NCBI RefSeq assembly: GCF_000429045.1
Contig: NZ_AUBC01000017.1
Coordinates: 80,258 to 144,257, forward strand
DNA length: 64,000 nucleotides
From: Salinarimonas rosea DSM 21201
GTDB taxonomy: Bacteria > Pseudomonadota > Alphaproteobacteria > Rhizobiales > Beijerinckiaceae
Direction: 5' to 3'
Both the position numbers and the translations under genes were made by a program. This document shows, in pieces, positions 10,530 to 18,698 of the stretch. Within the stretch, counting starts at the first letter, position 1, and each line of letters starts with the position of its first letter. The notes below the pieces were generated by a model. The model ran no database searches. It was not told the origin of the DNA and saw nothing but the letters and a program-made list of their open reading frames with translations.

Positions 10530-10859
10530 ATGACCACGCGCATGCCGGGCGGAGGCTTCGGCGAGAGGTCTCAGGCGCCCTTCGACGCGGACGGGTTCGA
10601 CCTGAGCGATCCGGACCTGCTGGAGGCGCTCGACTGCGTCGCGCAGGAGCCGGGCGCTTCGGGCGGCCACCCGCCCCGGTCGATCGAGGGACGGCGGGCG
10701 CAGCTCGCCTACCTCGATGCGCGCATCGAGGAGGGGCTGCGCTCGATCGAGGCCGGCGACGTTCTCGGCGCCGAGGAGTCCACGGCCGTGCTGCAGGCGC
10801 TCGCCGAAGGGCGCCCGCCACCCATCCCCGAATGGGTGATCGAGAAGTACGGCACCTGA
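10530..10859 (+). CDS. Putative type II antitoxin, partner of ParE-like toxin
   Basis: 109 residues, acidic overall. I recognise no DNA-binding domain at the N-terminus. The C-terminal half (ARIEEGLRSIEAGDVLGAEE, then a proline-rich tail) resembles the toxin-wrapping segment of ParD-like antitoxins. GGAGGGG lies just before ATG 10530. The call rests mainly on its place 12 bases before a ParE-like gene, in the antitoxin-first order. It sits inside the suf operon, same strand. It could instead be an unrelated small protein. Confidence 0.55.
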   Translation: MTTRMPGGGFGERSQAPFDADGFDLSDPDLLEALDCVAQEPGASGGHPPRSIEGRRAQLAYLDARIEEGLRSIEAGDVLGAEESTAVLQALAEGRPPPIPEWVIEKYGT

Positions 10860-10871
10860 GCCGAGGTCGCC

Positions 10872-11204
10872 GTGCAGGTCGGCCGCCTGCTGCTCTCGGC
10901 TCCGGCCGCGGCCGATCTCGGGCGCGTGTTCGTGTGGCTCAGCCAGTCGGGAGCGGGCCCGCGGGCGACTGCGCGACTCGCTGCCCTCACCCGCGCACTC
11001 CACGACCTCCCGGACGCGCCCTATCGCTGGCCTCTGCATCGAGGCTCGGCGGCGCTGCGCCGGAGATCGGTGCGCGGCGGCTATGTCGTCCTCTATCGCG
11101 TGCTGGAGGATCATCCCGCGGCCTCCCCTGGTGAGCCGGTGATCGAGGTCGTGAGCGTCGTCGGCCCCGGCGAGAACCGCGAGCGCCTCAGCGGCGAGCC
11201 CTGA
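10872..11204 (+). CDS. RelE/ParE-superfamily toxin
   Basis: 110 residues with a GTG start. The pattern is ParE-like: an N-terminal strand LLLSAPAAADLGRVFVWLSQ, two helices, then a beta sheet RRRSVRGGYVVLYRV and a terminal EVVSVVGPGENRER. ParE toxins inhibit gyrase and RelE toxins cleave mRNA on the ribosome; which applies here is not visible. It is preceded by a probable antitoxin and followed by sufA after 107 bases. Toxin-antitoxin genes in this position are not part of the usual suf operon. Confidence 0.72.
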   Translation: MQVGRLLLSAPAAADLGRVFVWLSQSGAGPRATARLAALTRALHDLPDAPYRWPLHRGSAALRRRSVRGGYVVLYRVLEDHPAASPGEPVIEVVSVVGPGENRERLSGEP

Positions 11205-11229
11205 TCGCGCCTCGGCATTTTCCCGCCCC

Positions 11230-11258
11230 TCGACCTGCGCCCCTCCCGTGACTATGTT
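11230..11258 (+). promoter_or_regulatory. Weak candidate promoter for sufA
   Basis: TCGACC (11230-11235) and TATGTT (11253-11258) are 17 bases apart, each matching consensus at four of six positions. It would let sufA be transcribed independently of the toxin-antitoxin pair upstream. Confidence 0.3.
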
Positions 11259-11311
11259 ACCGGGGAAACCTCGCGAAGCCTGGGCCTTGAACCCGGTGGG
11301 AGAGTGTGCGG

Positions 11312-11701
11312 ATGTTCGGAAACCTCAAGGTCGTGACGCTGACCGATGCGGCGGCGGAGCGCATCAAGACGATCGTCGGCAAGTCCGGCAAGGGCGAGAC
11401 CGGCAAGCCCGTGGAGGGCCTGCGCGTCGGCGTGAAGAACGGCGGCTGCGCCGGCATGTCCTACGTCATGGACCTCGTCGAGAGCCCCCTGCCGGGGGAC
11501 GAGGTCGTGGAGGACAAGGGCGCCAAGGTCTTCGTCGACCCCAAGGCGGTGCTGTTCCTGCTCGGTACGCAGATGGACTTCAAGGTCGACAAGCTCTCCG
11601 CCCAGTTCGTCTTCAACAACCCCAACCAGACCTCGGCCTGCGGCTGCGGCGAATCGGTCGCGCTCTCGCCGGCGAAGCTAGACGGCGCGGACGCGCACTG
11701 A
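11312..11701 (+). CDS. sufA: A-type Fe-S carrier SufA
   Basis: 129 residues. A HesB/IscA-family carrier with the three invariant cysteines at 46 (NGGCAGMSY), 110 and 112 (SACGCGES), which bind iron or a cluster for delivery to apoproteins. ATG 11312 is preferred to GTG 11306 because GGAGAG is eight bases before it. It closes the suf operon after the inserted toxin-antitoxin module. It may also be transcribed on its own. Confidence 0.95.
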   Translation: MFGNLKVVTLTDAAAERIKTIVGKSGKGETGKPVEGLRVGVKNGGCAGMSYVMDLVESPLPGDEVVEDKGAKVFVDPKAVLFLLGTQMDFKVDKLSAQFVFNNPNQTSACGCGESVALSPAKLDGADAH

Positions 11702-11717
11702 GCGACGGATACGCACG

Positions 11718-12080
11718 ATGGACGAGGCGGCGATCCAGGACCTGTTCGCCGCCGCCCCGGAACTCTCCCCGATCCGCACCCGCCGGATGTTCGGCGGGCT
11801 CGGCGTCTATGCGGGCGAGGCGATGTTCGCGCTCGTCGCCTACGGTGAGCTCTACCTGAAGGTCGACGACGAGACGAAGCCCGCCTTCGAGGAAGCCGGC
11901 GCGCGGCCCTTCGTCTACGAGGCGAAGGGCGCCCGCTCGGTGATGAGCTACTGGACGCTCCCGGACGCCGCGCAGGACGATCCGGACGAGGCCGCCCGCT
12001 GGGGCCGCCTCGCCCTGGCCGCCGCCCGCAGCGCCGCGGCGGCGAAGCGTCCGCGCAAGCCTCGGCGACACGCGTCGTGA
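11718..12080 (+). CDS. TfoX N-terminal domain protein
   Basis: 120 residues. The domain is recognised by RTRRMFGGLGVYAGEAMFALVAYGELYLKVDD (around residues 21-51). It is the N-terminal TfoX/Sxy domain alone, without the C-terminal helical domain of competence regulators, and ends in a basic alanine/lysine/arginine tail. Such short proteins are common in alphaproteobacteria and their function is not established. It follows sufA by 16 bases and overlaps the next gene by four bases, so it may be co-transcribed with suf. Confidence 0.82.
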   Translation: MDEAAIQDLFAAAPELSPIRTRRMFGGLGVYAGEAMFALVAYGELYLKVDDETKPAFEEAGARPFVYEAKGARSVMSYWTLPDAAQDDPDEAARWGRLALAAARSAAAAKRPRKPRRHAS

Positions 12081-12466
12081 GCCGCTCGCTGCTCGACAAG
12101 CTCGGCTGGCGCGTCGGCCGTCCGTGGCGCGTCCTCGACATCCCGCCGGCGCTCGCCGAGGTCGTCGTCCCGCCGGGCGAGCCGGCGGCCGCGCCGGACT
12201 GGATCCTCGCCTTCGCGGCCGATCGCGCCGCGCTCGCCCGTACCGCGCCCGAGGCCTGCGGCGCCTACCGGCGCGGCGGGCATCTTTGGCTCGCCTATCC
12301 CAAGCGCAACGGCCGCATCGCCACCGACCCGACCCGGGACGTCGGCTGGGAGCCGGTCACCGGTGCGGGCTTCCTGCCGGTCTTGCAGGTGGCGCTCGAC
12401 GAGACCTGGTCGGCCCTGCGCTTCCGGCTGCGCGACGAGATCCCGCGGCTCACCCGCAGGGCGTGA
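12077..12466 (+). CDS. DUF3052-like protein
   Basis: 129 residues, GTG start overlapping the previous stop by four bases (GTGA). The frame SLLDKLGWRVGRPWRVLDIPP, the central DWILAFAADRAAL, and the C-terminal LWLAYPKRNGRIATD followed by VALDETWSALRFRLR match the pattern of DUF3052 proteins, a Rossmann-like family resembling methyltransferase remnants. No catalytic residues can be assigned. Coupled to the TfoX-domain gene, which suggests a shared, unknown role. Confidence 0.68.
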   Translation: MSRSLLDKLGWRVGRPWRVLDIPPALAEVVVPPGEPAAAPDWILAFAADRAALARTAPEACGAYRRGGHLWLAYPKRNGRIATDPTRDVGWEPVTGAGFLPVLQVALDETWSALRFRLRDEIPRLTRRA

Positions 12467-12473
12467 GAGCGTC

Positions 12474-13256
12474 TCAGGCCTTCAGCCGCACCGTGACGGG
12501 CACGTGGTCGGAGGGCTTCTCCTTCGCCCGCTCCTGCTTGTGGATGGTCACGCCCTCGAGCCGGTCCGCGGCCTGGGGCGAGAGCAGGTGGTGGTCGATG
12601 CGGATGCCTTTGTCGCGCTGCCAGGCGCCGGCCTGATAGTCCCAGAAGGTGTAGCGCCCCGCCGCCTCGTCGCAGGCGCGCAGGGCATCGGTGAGGCCCA
12701 GCGCCAGCAGCTCGCGGAACTTGGCGCGCGTCTGCGGCAGGAATAGCGCGTCCCCTTCCCAGGCCGCCGGATCGGCCGCGTCCCGCGGCTCGGGGATGAC
12801 GTTGTAGTCGCCGGCGAGCACGAGCGGCTCCTCGAGCCGCATCAGGTCGCGCGCATGCGCGATCAGGCGCTCCATGAAGGCGAGCTTGTAGGGGTACTTC
12901 TCGCTTCCCAACGGGTTGCCGTTCGGCAGGTAGATCGAGGCGACACGCACGACGCCGGAGCCGGTCGCGATCACGCCCTCGACGTAGCGCGCCTGGACGT
13001 CTCCGTCGTTGCCGGGCAGGCCCTCGCGTACGTCCTCGATCGGGTGCTTCGAGAGCAGCGCCACGCCGTTGAATCCCTTCTGCCCCACCGCAGCAACGTT
13101 GTAGCCGGCATCCTCGATCTCGGACTTCGGGAAGGCGTCGAGCGTGGTCTTGAGCTCCTGCAGGCACACGACGTCGGGCGCGTGCTCCTTCAGGAAGTCC
13201 AAGAGATGCGCCTGGCGCTGACGGATCGAGTTGACGTTCCAGGTCGTGATGCGCAT
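12474..13256 (-). CDS. xthA: Exodeoxyribonuclease III (AP endonuclease)
   Basis: 260 residues, full length. MRITTWNVNSIRQR at the N-terminus with the metal-binding asparagine, CLQELKTT with the catalytic glutamate, VRVASIYLPNGNP, LAGDYNVIPEP with the Asp/Asn pair, and the final KPSDHVPVTVRL with the Asp-His dyad. It repairs abasic sites and removes 3' blocking groups in DNA. The frame continues upstream of 13256 but homology starts exactly at this ATG. Convergent with the DUF3052 gene. Confidence 0.95.
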   Translation of the reverse strand: MRITTWNVNSIRQRQAHLLDFLKEHAPDVVCLQELKTTLDAFPKSEIEDAGYNVAAVGQKGFNGVALLSKHPIEDVREGLPGNDGDVQARYVEGVIATGSGVVRVASIYLPNGNPLGSEKYPYKLAFMERLIAHARDLMRLEEPLVLAGDYNVIPEPRDAADPAAWEGDALFLPQTRAKFRELLALGLTDALRACDEAAGRYTFWDYQAGAWQRDKGIRIDHHLLSPQAADRLEGVTIHKQERAKEKPSDHVPVTVRLKA

Positions 13257-13447
13257 CGGGGCCTCGGGCGAGCGGTCTTGGCGCGGGAAGCGCGGCGGGA
13301 GAGCCCTTGATCGGGCACCCAAGCGGCGATGGCAAGAGCCGGCGGCCGGGCGCCGGCCCGTGCGCGCCGCCTTGCTCGGCCGTGTTGCGCATCCGCCGCG
13401 TCCTGCTACTTTCGTCGCAACGAGAACCTCCGGGGGGAGCGATCGCG

Positions 13448-14242
13448 ATGGACGAGACCGGCTGGTGCGCCCCGATCGACCTCTACTGCGAGCGCGCAGG
13501 CGTCGGCTTCTGGGCGGAGCCGGTGAACGCCGCCTCGAACGCCGCCTTCCTGGTCGCGGCGCTCGCCGCATTCGCGCTCTGGCGCCGCGCCGGCGCGCAG
13601 GACGTCTACGCGCTCGTGCTGATCGGCGTCGTCGCGGCGACGGGGATCGGCTCGTTCCTGTTCCACACCTGGGCGAACCGCTGGTCGCTGCTCGCCGATG
13701 TCGTCCCGATCACCCTGTTCATCTACGGCTTCTTCTTCCTCGCCATGCGCCGCTTCCTGCGGCTCGGCGCGCTGTGGGCGGGCGTCGCGACCGGCGCCTT
13801 CTTTGCCGCGAGCGTGGCCTTCCCGGCGGCGTGGGGTGCGCTGCTCGGGCCCCAGGCGGACGTGAACGGCTCGGTCTCCTACTTTCCGGCGGCGCTGGCC
13901 CTGATCGGCGTCGGCGCCCTCCTCGTCCTGCGGGCGCGCCGGGCGGAGACGGTGCTCGCCAACCGCAAGAACCGCGCCTGGGCCGGCGAGGAGGACGACG
14001 ACGCGCGCGCCCGCGCCTTCCTCGACAAGGTCGTCGCCCCGCACACCGCCGGCACGGCGCTGCTGCTGGCCGCGGCGACCTTCGCCCTCTCCCTCGTCTT
14101 CCGCTCGATCGACGTCGCCGTCTGCGGCTGGCTCCCGCTCGGCACGCACTTCCTCTGGCACGGGCTCAACGCGGTCGTGCTGTTCCTGTGCGTGCGCGCC
14201 GCGATCCGGGTGCAACCCGGGCCGGCGGCCGCGGCGGCCTAG
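13448..14242 (+). CDS. Ceramidase-like (CREST superfamily) integral membrane protein
   Basis: 264 residues with about seven membrane segments. The N-terminal IDLYCERAGVGFWAEPVNAASNAAF, the second-helix GSFLFHTWANRWSLLADVVPI, and the C-terminal GTHFLWHGLNAVVLFL carry the glutamate, serine, histidine and aspartate pattern of the alkaline ceramidase/PAQR/Per1 (CREST) hydrolases, which hold a zinc in the membrane. The natural substrate is unknown; many alphaproteobacteria contain sphingolipid-like or ornithine lipids. A basic cytoplasmic loop (NRKNRAWAGEEDDD) divides the helices. A GGGG ribosome site precedes ATG 13448. Divergent from xthA. Confidence 0.78.
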   Translation: MDETGWCAPIDLYCERAGVGFWAEPVNAASNAAFLVAALAAFALWRRAGAQDVYALVLIGVVAATGIGSFLFHTWANRWSLLADVVPITLFIYGFFFLAMRRFLRLGALWAGVATGAFFAASVAFPAAWGALLGPQADVNGSVSYFPAALALIGVGALLVLRARRAETVLANRKNRAWAGEEDDDARARAFLDKVVAPHTAGTALLLAAATFALSLVFRSIDVAVCGWLPLGTHFLWHGLNAVVLFLCVRAAIRVQPGPAAAAA

Positions 14243-14293
14243 GGTCCGGACGCATCGACGCGATCCGACCGACGAGCGACCGACACGGGCCGT

Positions 14294-14914
14294 TCAGCGC
14301 TCCATGGCGCCCTTGCCTGCGATGATCTTCGCACGGAACGTCGCGATGCGCTTCACGCGCGTCTCGGGCTGCTTCGCCGCGTTCAGGTTGATCACGTAGC
14401 TCCGGCGACGCCCTGGTGTCAGCGCGTGAAAGGCCTCCGCGAGCTCCGGGTCGGCGTCGAGCGCCTCGGCCAGCTCGTCGGGCAGATCGGGTTCGCCGCG
14501 ATCCTGCGGAGCCTTCGTTCCCGCTTCGGCATAGGCCATCGCCTCGCCGAGATAGGCACGGACGATCGCCTCCTTCTCCGCGACCTGGCCGTCGGACGTG
14601 AACCGCAGCATGTCCGGGTGCCGGGTGTTCGGCCCCTGCCGTTCCAGGACGCCGTGCGGATCCTCCATCAGCGCCGCGTTGAAGAAGCTCAGCCGGAAAT
14701 CCCCGCGCAGGGCACCGATGATCGCGATGTTGCGGCCGGCATGCATGTAGCACGGGTGGCCCCACTTGACCGTCTCGACGAGACCGGCGGCACGGCAGAT
14801 GGATCTGAGCCGCAGCAGGCCGGCCTGCCACGACCGCGTGGAGCACGCGGCAGTATCGAACCGCGCGCACCGGCCACACCCTCTGGCGAAATAGTCTTCG
14901 ACGTCTGTGATCAT
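14294..14914 (-). CDS. YdeI/OmpD-associated family protein (DUF1801-like)
   Basis: 206 residues. An N-terminal DUF1801-like part contains ETVKWGHPCYMHAGRNIAIIG, and the C-terminus has the YdeI-type helix FHALTPGRRRSYVINLNAAKQPETRVKRIA. Members are small cytoplasmic proteins of unclear function, some linked to stress. ATG 14914 is used; a GTG three codons earlier is possible, as neither has a strong ribosome site. It stands alone between converging and same-strand neighbours. Confidence 0.75.
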   Translation of the reverse strand: MITDVEDYFARGCGRCARFDTAACSTRSWQAGLLRLRSICRAAGLVETVKWGHPCYMHAGRNIAIIGALRGDFRLSFFNAALMEDPHGVLERQGPNTRHPDMLRFTSDGQVAEKEAIVRAYLGEAMAYAEAGTKAPQDRGEPDLPDELAEALDADPELAEAFHALTPGRRRSYVINLNAAKQPETRVKRIATFRAKIIAGKGAMER

Positions 14915-14981
14915 CGGTACCACCGAAGCATGGTAGCGCGAAGAGGTCGGTCGCTGCGCGGACCGGCGCCGGACGCCGGGA

Positions 14982-16166
14982 CTAGGCCGCCGGCCGCTCC
15001 TCGCGCAGGAAGCGCTCCATCCGCCCGAGCGCCGACTCGATCGCGCTCTCGGACGCCGCGTAGGACAGGCGCAGGTAGCCCTCGCCGTACTCGCCGAAGT
15101 CCGGCCCGCCGATCGTCGCGACGTGCGCGCGCTCGAGCAGGGCCGAGGCGAGCGCCTTGGCGCCCCAGCCGGTGTCGCGGACGTTCGGGAAGGCGTAGAA
15201 GGCGCCCTGCGGCGTCACGCAGGACACGCCCGGCAGCGCGTTCAACCCCTCGACCACGAGGCGGCGGCGACGGTCGAACGCCGCCATCATCTCGGCGACC
15301 GCGTCCTGCGGGCCGGTCAGCGCCGCGATGCCGGCGTGCTGGGCCGGGGCGTTCACGCAGGAGAACGAGTTCACCGCGAGCTTGCGCGCCGCCTCGAACA
15401 GCCCGTCCGGCCACACCGACCAGCCGAGCCGCCAGCCCGTCATCGCGTAGGTCTTCGACGCGCCGTCGAGGTGGATCAGCCGGTCGCGGATCTCCGGGAA
15501 CGACAGCAGCGAGACGTGCTCGGCGCCGTCGTAGGTCATCGAGCCGTAGATCTCGTCGGAGAGGATCGCGACCTGCGGATGCGCCGCCAGCCCCGCGACC
15601 AGCGCCTCGATCTCGGCGCGCGGCGTGACGCCGCCCGTCGGGTTCGCCGGCGAGTTGAGGATCACGAGCCGGGTCTTCGGGCCGATCAGCGCCAGCATCT
15701 CCGCGGCGGAGAAGGCGAAGCCGTTCTCCTCGCGGATGGGGATCGGCACCGGGCGCGCGCCGGTGAAGGCGATCATCGAGCGGTAGATCGGGAAGCCCGG
15801 GTCCGGGTAGACGATCTCGGCGCCGGGCTCGCCCAGCATCAGGATCGCCATGAACATGCTGACCTTGCCGCCGGGCACGATCATCACCCGCTCGGGGTCG
15901 ACGGCGGCGCCCGTGCGGCGCGCGAGGTCGGCGCAGACCGCCTCGCGCAAAGGAAGGATGCCGGTCGCGGGCGTGTAGCCGTGGTGCCCGTCGCGCAGCG
16001 CCTTCACGCCCGCCTCGACGACGTGCGCCGGGGTGGCGAAATCCGGCTGCCCGATGCCGAGATTGACCACGTCCGCCCCCGCTCGCGCGAGTGCGGTGGC
16101 CCGCGCCAGGACGGCGAAGGCGTTCTCCTCGCCGAGACGGGAGAAGGCGGAGATCGGGGTCGGCAT
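14982..16166 (-). CDS. Pyridoxal-phosphate aminotransferase, class I/II (AspC-like)
   Basis: 394 residues. Fold type I features: NLGIGQPDFATPAHV near residue 35, YTPATGILPLREAV, the PLP-binding LNSPANPTGG, SDEIYGSMTYDG with the PLP-contacting Asp/Tyr, and the Schiff-base lysine in GASKTYAMTGWRLGW. The final FGEYGEGYLRLSYA holds the substrate arginine. It is related to aspartate/alanine/prephenate aminotransferases; the amino donor cannot be fixed by sequence alone. Complete and apparently monocistronic. Confidence 0.9.
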   Translation of the reverse strand: MPTPISAFSRLGEENAFAVLARATALARAGADVVNLGIGQPDFATPAHVVEAGVKALRDGHHGYTPATGILPLREAVCADLARRTGAAVDPERVMIVPGGKVSMFMAILMLGEPGAEIVYPDPGFPIYRSMIAFTGARPVPIPIREENGFAFSAAEMLALIGPKTRLVILNSPANPTGGVTPRAEIEALVAGLAAHPQVAILSDEIYGSMTYDGAEHVSLLSFPEIRDRLIHLDGASKTYAMTGWRLGWSVWPDGLFEAARKLAVNSFSCVNAPAQHAGIAALTGPQDAVAEMMAAFDRRRRLVVEGLNALPGVSCVTPQGAFYAFPNVRDTGWGAKALASALLERAHVATIGGPDFGEYGEGYLRLSYAASESAIESALGRMERFLREERPAA

Positions 16167-16265
16167 CGGGGCGCTCCGGCGGCGGATGGTCGGGGCGCGG
16201 ATTGTGCGTGGGTGCGCGGCGGGGTCAAGCGGCTGTGCGTCGCGCGCGTCCCGATCCGCCCGCGC

Positions 16266-17480
16266 TCACCGCTGCCCCGGCCGCAGCTGGTAGAAGATGT
16301 GCCGGCCGATCGTGTCGGCCCGGCGCAGGCGGCTCGCCCAGCGGGGGCGAACGTAATCCGCGTGGTAGTGCGTCGCGTTGCCGACGTCGGCGAGGTAGGT
16401 CTCGCCCTCGAGCACGGCGGCCGCGATCCGCCGCGCGCGGTCCCAGGCCGCCGGCTCGGTGATGCGCAGGCTCTTGCCCTCGCAGGTGAAGGTGAACTGG
16501 CAGGCGAGGTGCCGGTGGCTGTTCTGGAAGACGACGCCGCAGATCGTGCTGGGGTAGAGGCTCGACTTCACGCGGTTGAGCACGACCTGTGCCACCGCCG
16601 CCTGGCCCTCCTCGGGCTCCGAGCGCGCCTCGAAATAGACCGCCTGCTCGAGGCAGCGCCGCTCGCGCGCGAGCTTCGCGGGATCGACGAGATCGAGGAA
16701 GCGCGGCGCGCCGGCCATCACGGCGGGCGGCAGCGAGACGGGGGCGGCGGCGACCTCGACGGGCGACCAGGTGCGCGCGGTGGGCGTCGAGGACGCGAGC
16801 GAGGCGGCGCGGGCGACGCCGGGGGTGGCGCCCTCGCGCGCCTGCGCGATCCCGCGGGCGAGGCCGCGGCCGGTCGAGCCCTGCGCGGCAGCGGCGGGGG
16901 AGAGCGCGGCGGTGGCGATCTCGGTCGCGGTCTCCTCGCGGCGCTCGAACACGCCGGCGGTGACGACGAGGATCGGCATCGCCTCCCCGTGCGCGAGGCG
17001 CTCGGCCGGGAAGCGTGCCGCGTCGGGCCCCAGGAGCGACGAGGACTGCGCCTCGAGCGTACGGCCGATGCGCCCGAGCGAGACGGGGACCGCGCCCTCG
17101 GCATCGCCCTTGGCAGCCCGGTTGGCGCGCGCGGGGACGTCGCCCTCGGCGACCGGCTTGTCCTGCATGCGCGGGACGTCGCCGTCGCGGGGCGCGGCCG
17201 CTCGGGCGGCGAGGCCGTGCGCGGTGAAGCGGATGGCGCTCGCCTCGACCGCCAGGGAGAGGCGCCCGGCGAGATCGGGGGCGGCCGGCGCGACGAGGTG
17301 GTCGAGGGCGGCGAGGCGTTCGGCCGGGCGCGGCGTCTCGATCGAGCGGCCGACCTCGATGTTCACGCCGGCGGTGGCGGTGAAGGAGACGAGCAGGCCC
17401 GCCCCGAGCGCCCAGGGGGCGGCGGTAGCGCAGACCCAGCGCATCCGGTCGATCTTGCGAGGGCGGCGGCGCAGGCGCAC
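16266..17480 (-). CDS. Cell-wall hydrolase, SleB type, membrane-anchored
   Basis: 404 residues with GTG start at 17480, chosen for the TGGAGT ribosome site seven bases before it. An N-terminal basic segment is followed by one hydrophobic helix (about residues 16-38), an alanine-rich periplasmic linker of some 230 residues, and a C-terminal Hydrolase_2 domain. The domain begins CLEQAVYFEARSEPEEGQ, whose glutamate is the presumed catalytic residue, and continues QVVLNRVKSSLYPSTICGVVFQN and GNATHYHADYVRPRW. SleB-like enzymes are lytic transglycosylases; in non-sporulating alphaproteobacteria they remodel peptidoglycan. Confidence 0.85.
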   Translation of the reverse strand: MRLRRRPRKIDRMRWVCATAAPWALGAGLLVSFTATAGVNIEVGRSIETPRPAERLAALDHLVAPAAPDLAGRLSLAVEASAIRFTAHGLAARAAAPRDGDVPRMQDKPVAEGDVPARANRAAKGDAEGAVPVSLGRIGRTLEAQSSSLLGPDAARFPAERLAHGEAMPILVVTAGVFERREETATEIATAALSPAAAAQGSTGRGLARGIAQAREGATPGVARAASLASSTPTARTWSPVEVAAAPVSLPPAVMAGAPRFLDLVDPAKLARERRCLEQAVYFEARSEPEEGQAAVAQVVLNRVKSSLYPSTICGVVFQNSHRHLACQFTFTCEGKSLRITEPAAWDRARRIAAAVLEGETYLADVGNATHYHADYVRPRWASRLRRADTIGRHIFYQLRPGQR

Positions 17481-17619
17481 GGTGACAACTCCACGAACGG
17501 CCGGCGAGCCGCCCGCCGGCATCCGTGAAGATCGCGCGATCGAGTTGAGGATGAGTTAACCGTGCCGCGAGGCCGTGCCGCGCTGTGGCCGGCGCGCCAC
17601 GGCGATGGGCCGCCTCATC

Positions 17620-17781
17620 GCTCCTCCCCCATCGGGGGAGGTGGATCGGCGCCGAAGGCGACGAGACGGAGGGGGGTCGCCGAAGGCGCGCTTCGGCGCA
17701 GCCGAAACGGCGGCTGCCGAGTGGGGGACCCCGCCCCTGATCCGCTGCGCGGATCGGCCCCGCCCCAATGGGGCGGGAGCG
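17620..17781. repeat. GC-rich intergenic repeat, copy 1
   Basis: A 160-base element made of nested palindromes. It opens with CTCCTCCCCC-AT-CGGGGGAG, passes GGCGACGAGACGGAGGGGG and GGCGCGCTTCGG, and ends with CCCCGCCCCAATGGGGCGGGAGCG. A second copy lies in the opposite orientation at 42270-42430 with the same order of blocks. It fills most of the 419-base gap between the SleB-type gene and the next gene; I see no gene in this gap. Confidence 0.8.
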
Positions 17782-17899
17782 CGTCCGCCCTCGCGCCCGA
17801 TACCGCGGCGGAGCCTGTGGCGGCGAGGCGCAACGAAGATGTGTTCGTCGAGCGCCGTGAGCGCCGGTCGGCGGCCGCGGCGACCCGGCACCGGCGTCC

Positions 17900-18667
17900 T
17901 CAGGCCGGCGCCGTCTGCTCCGCAGGCGCATCGGCGGGCGTCCCGGCCAGCGCGCGCGCCTGCGCGACCCAGCTCTCGCGCTCGATGCGCCCGGGAAAGG
18001 CGAGGTAGGTGCCGACCCAGCGCACCTGCGCCTCGTCCCAGCCGGCGATCTGGTCGAAGTGGTAGATGCCGAGCGCGTTGAGCTTCTTCTCGTTCGCCGG
18101 GCCGATGCCCGCGATGCGCTTGAGATCGTCGGCCGCACCCCGAGGCCCGTCGAGCGCCGGGGGCCGCGAGCCGACACTGTCGGCCTGCGCCGCGGCGGCC
18201 GCGGGTGCCGGCACCTGGGCGGCCGGCTCTGCGGAGGGCGCGGCCGCAGGCGCCGGCTCCGCCGGGGCCGGGTCACGAGGCGGCTCCGCGAGCGCCGGCG
18301 GCTCCGCGAGCGCGGGCGGCGCAGTCGGCGCTTCCGTGCGCACCGCGTGGAACGGCAGGATCGCGGCGGGCATCCCGGGAGAGCCCGCGCCCTCGGGGCC
18401 GGCGAGGACGTAGGAGCCGAGGCGCGCGCCCGTGCCGGCGTGCGCCCCCTCCCCCGCGCTCGCGTTCTCTCGGGAGAGATCGCGCCACATCACGTAGTCG
18501 ACGACGCCGACGGTGACCGCGCCCATGACCAGGACGAGGAGCCCCGCCCCGAGGTCGCCGAGCCCGGCGACGATGCTGGCCGCGGCCACGTAGGCCAGCA
18601 TCGCGAAGACCGCGGCAGCGGCACCCTTCGGCAGCTTCCCGCCGCTGTCGACGATGGTCATGATCAT
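17900..18667 (-). CDS. Membrane protein with C-terminal helix-hairpin-helix domain, downstream of pufC
   Basis: 255 residues. Two hydrophobic helices near the N-terminus (about residues 15-35 and 38-60) are followed by a long alanine/proline linker. A C-terminal helix-hairpin-helix domain then begins DDLKRIAGIGPANEKKLNALGI and YHFDQIAGWDEAQVRWVGTYL. Similar tails occur on some NADH dehydrogenase subunit E proteins and on other membrane proteins of phototrophs. The function is unknown. It starts 31 bases after the pufC stop with a GAGGGGG ribosome site, so it is probably co-transcribed with puf. It is the last gene of the superoperon. Confidence 0.75.
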   Translation of the reverse strand: MIMTIVDSGGKLPKGAAAAVFAMLAYVAAASIVAGLGDLGAGLLVLVMGAVTVGVVDYVMWRDLSRENASAGEGAHAGTGARLGSYVLAGPEGAGSPGMPAAILPFHAVRTEAPTAPPALAEPPALAEPPRDPAPAEPAPAAAPSAEPAAQVPAPAAAAAQADSVGSRPPALDGPRGAADDLKRIAGIGPANEKKLNALGIYHFDQIAGWDEAQVRWVGTYLAFPGRIERESWVAQARALAGTPADAPAEQTAPA

Positions 18668-18698
18668 GCCCGCGGTCCCCCTCTTCGTGTGCCCTCGA

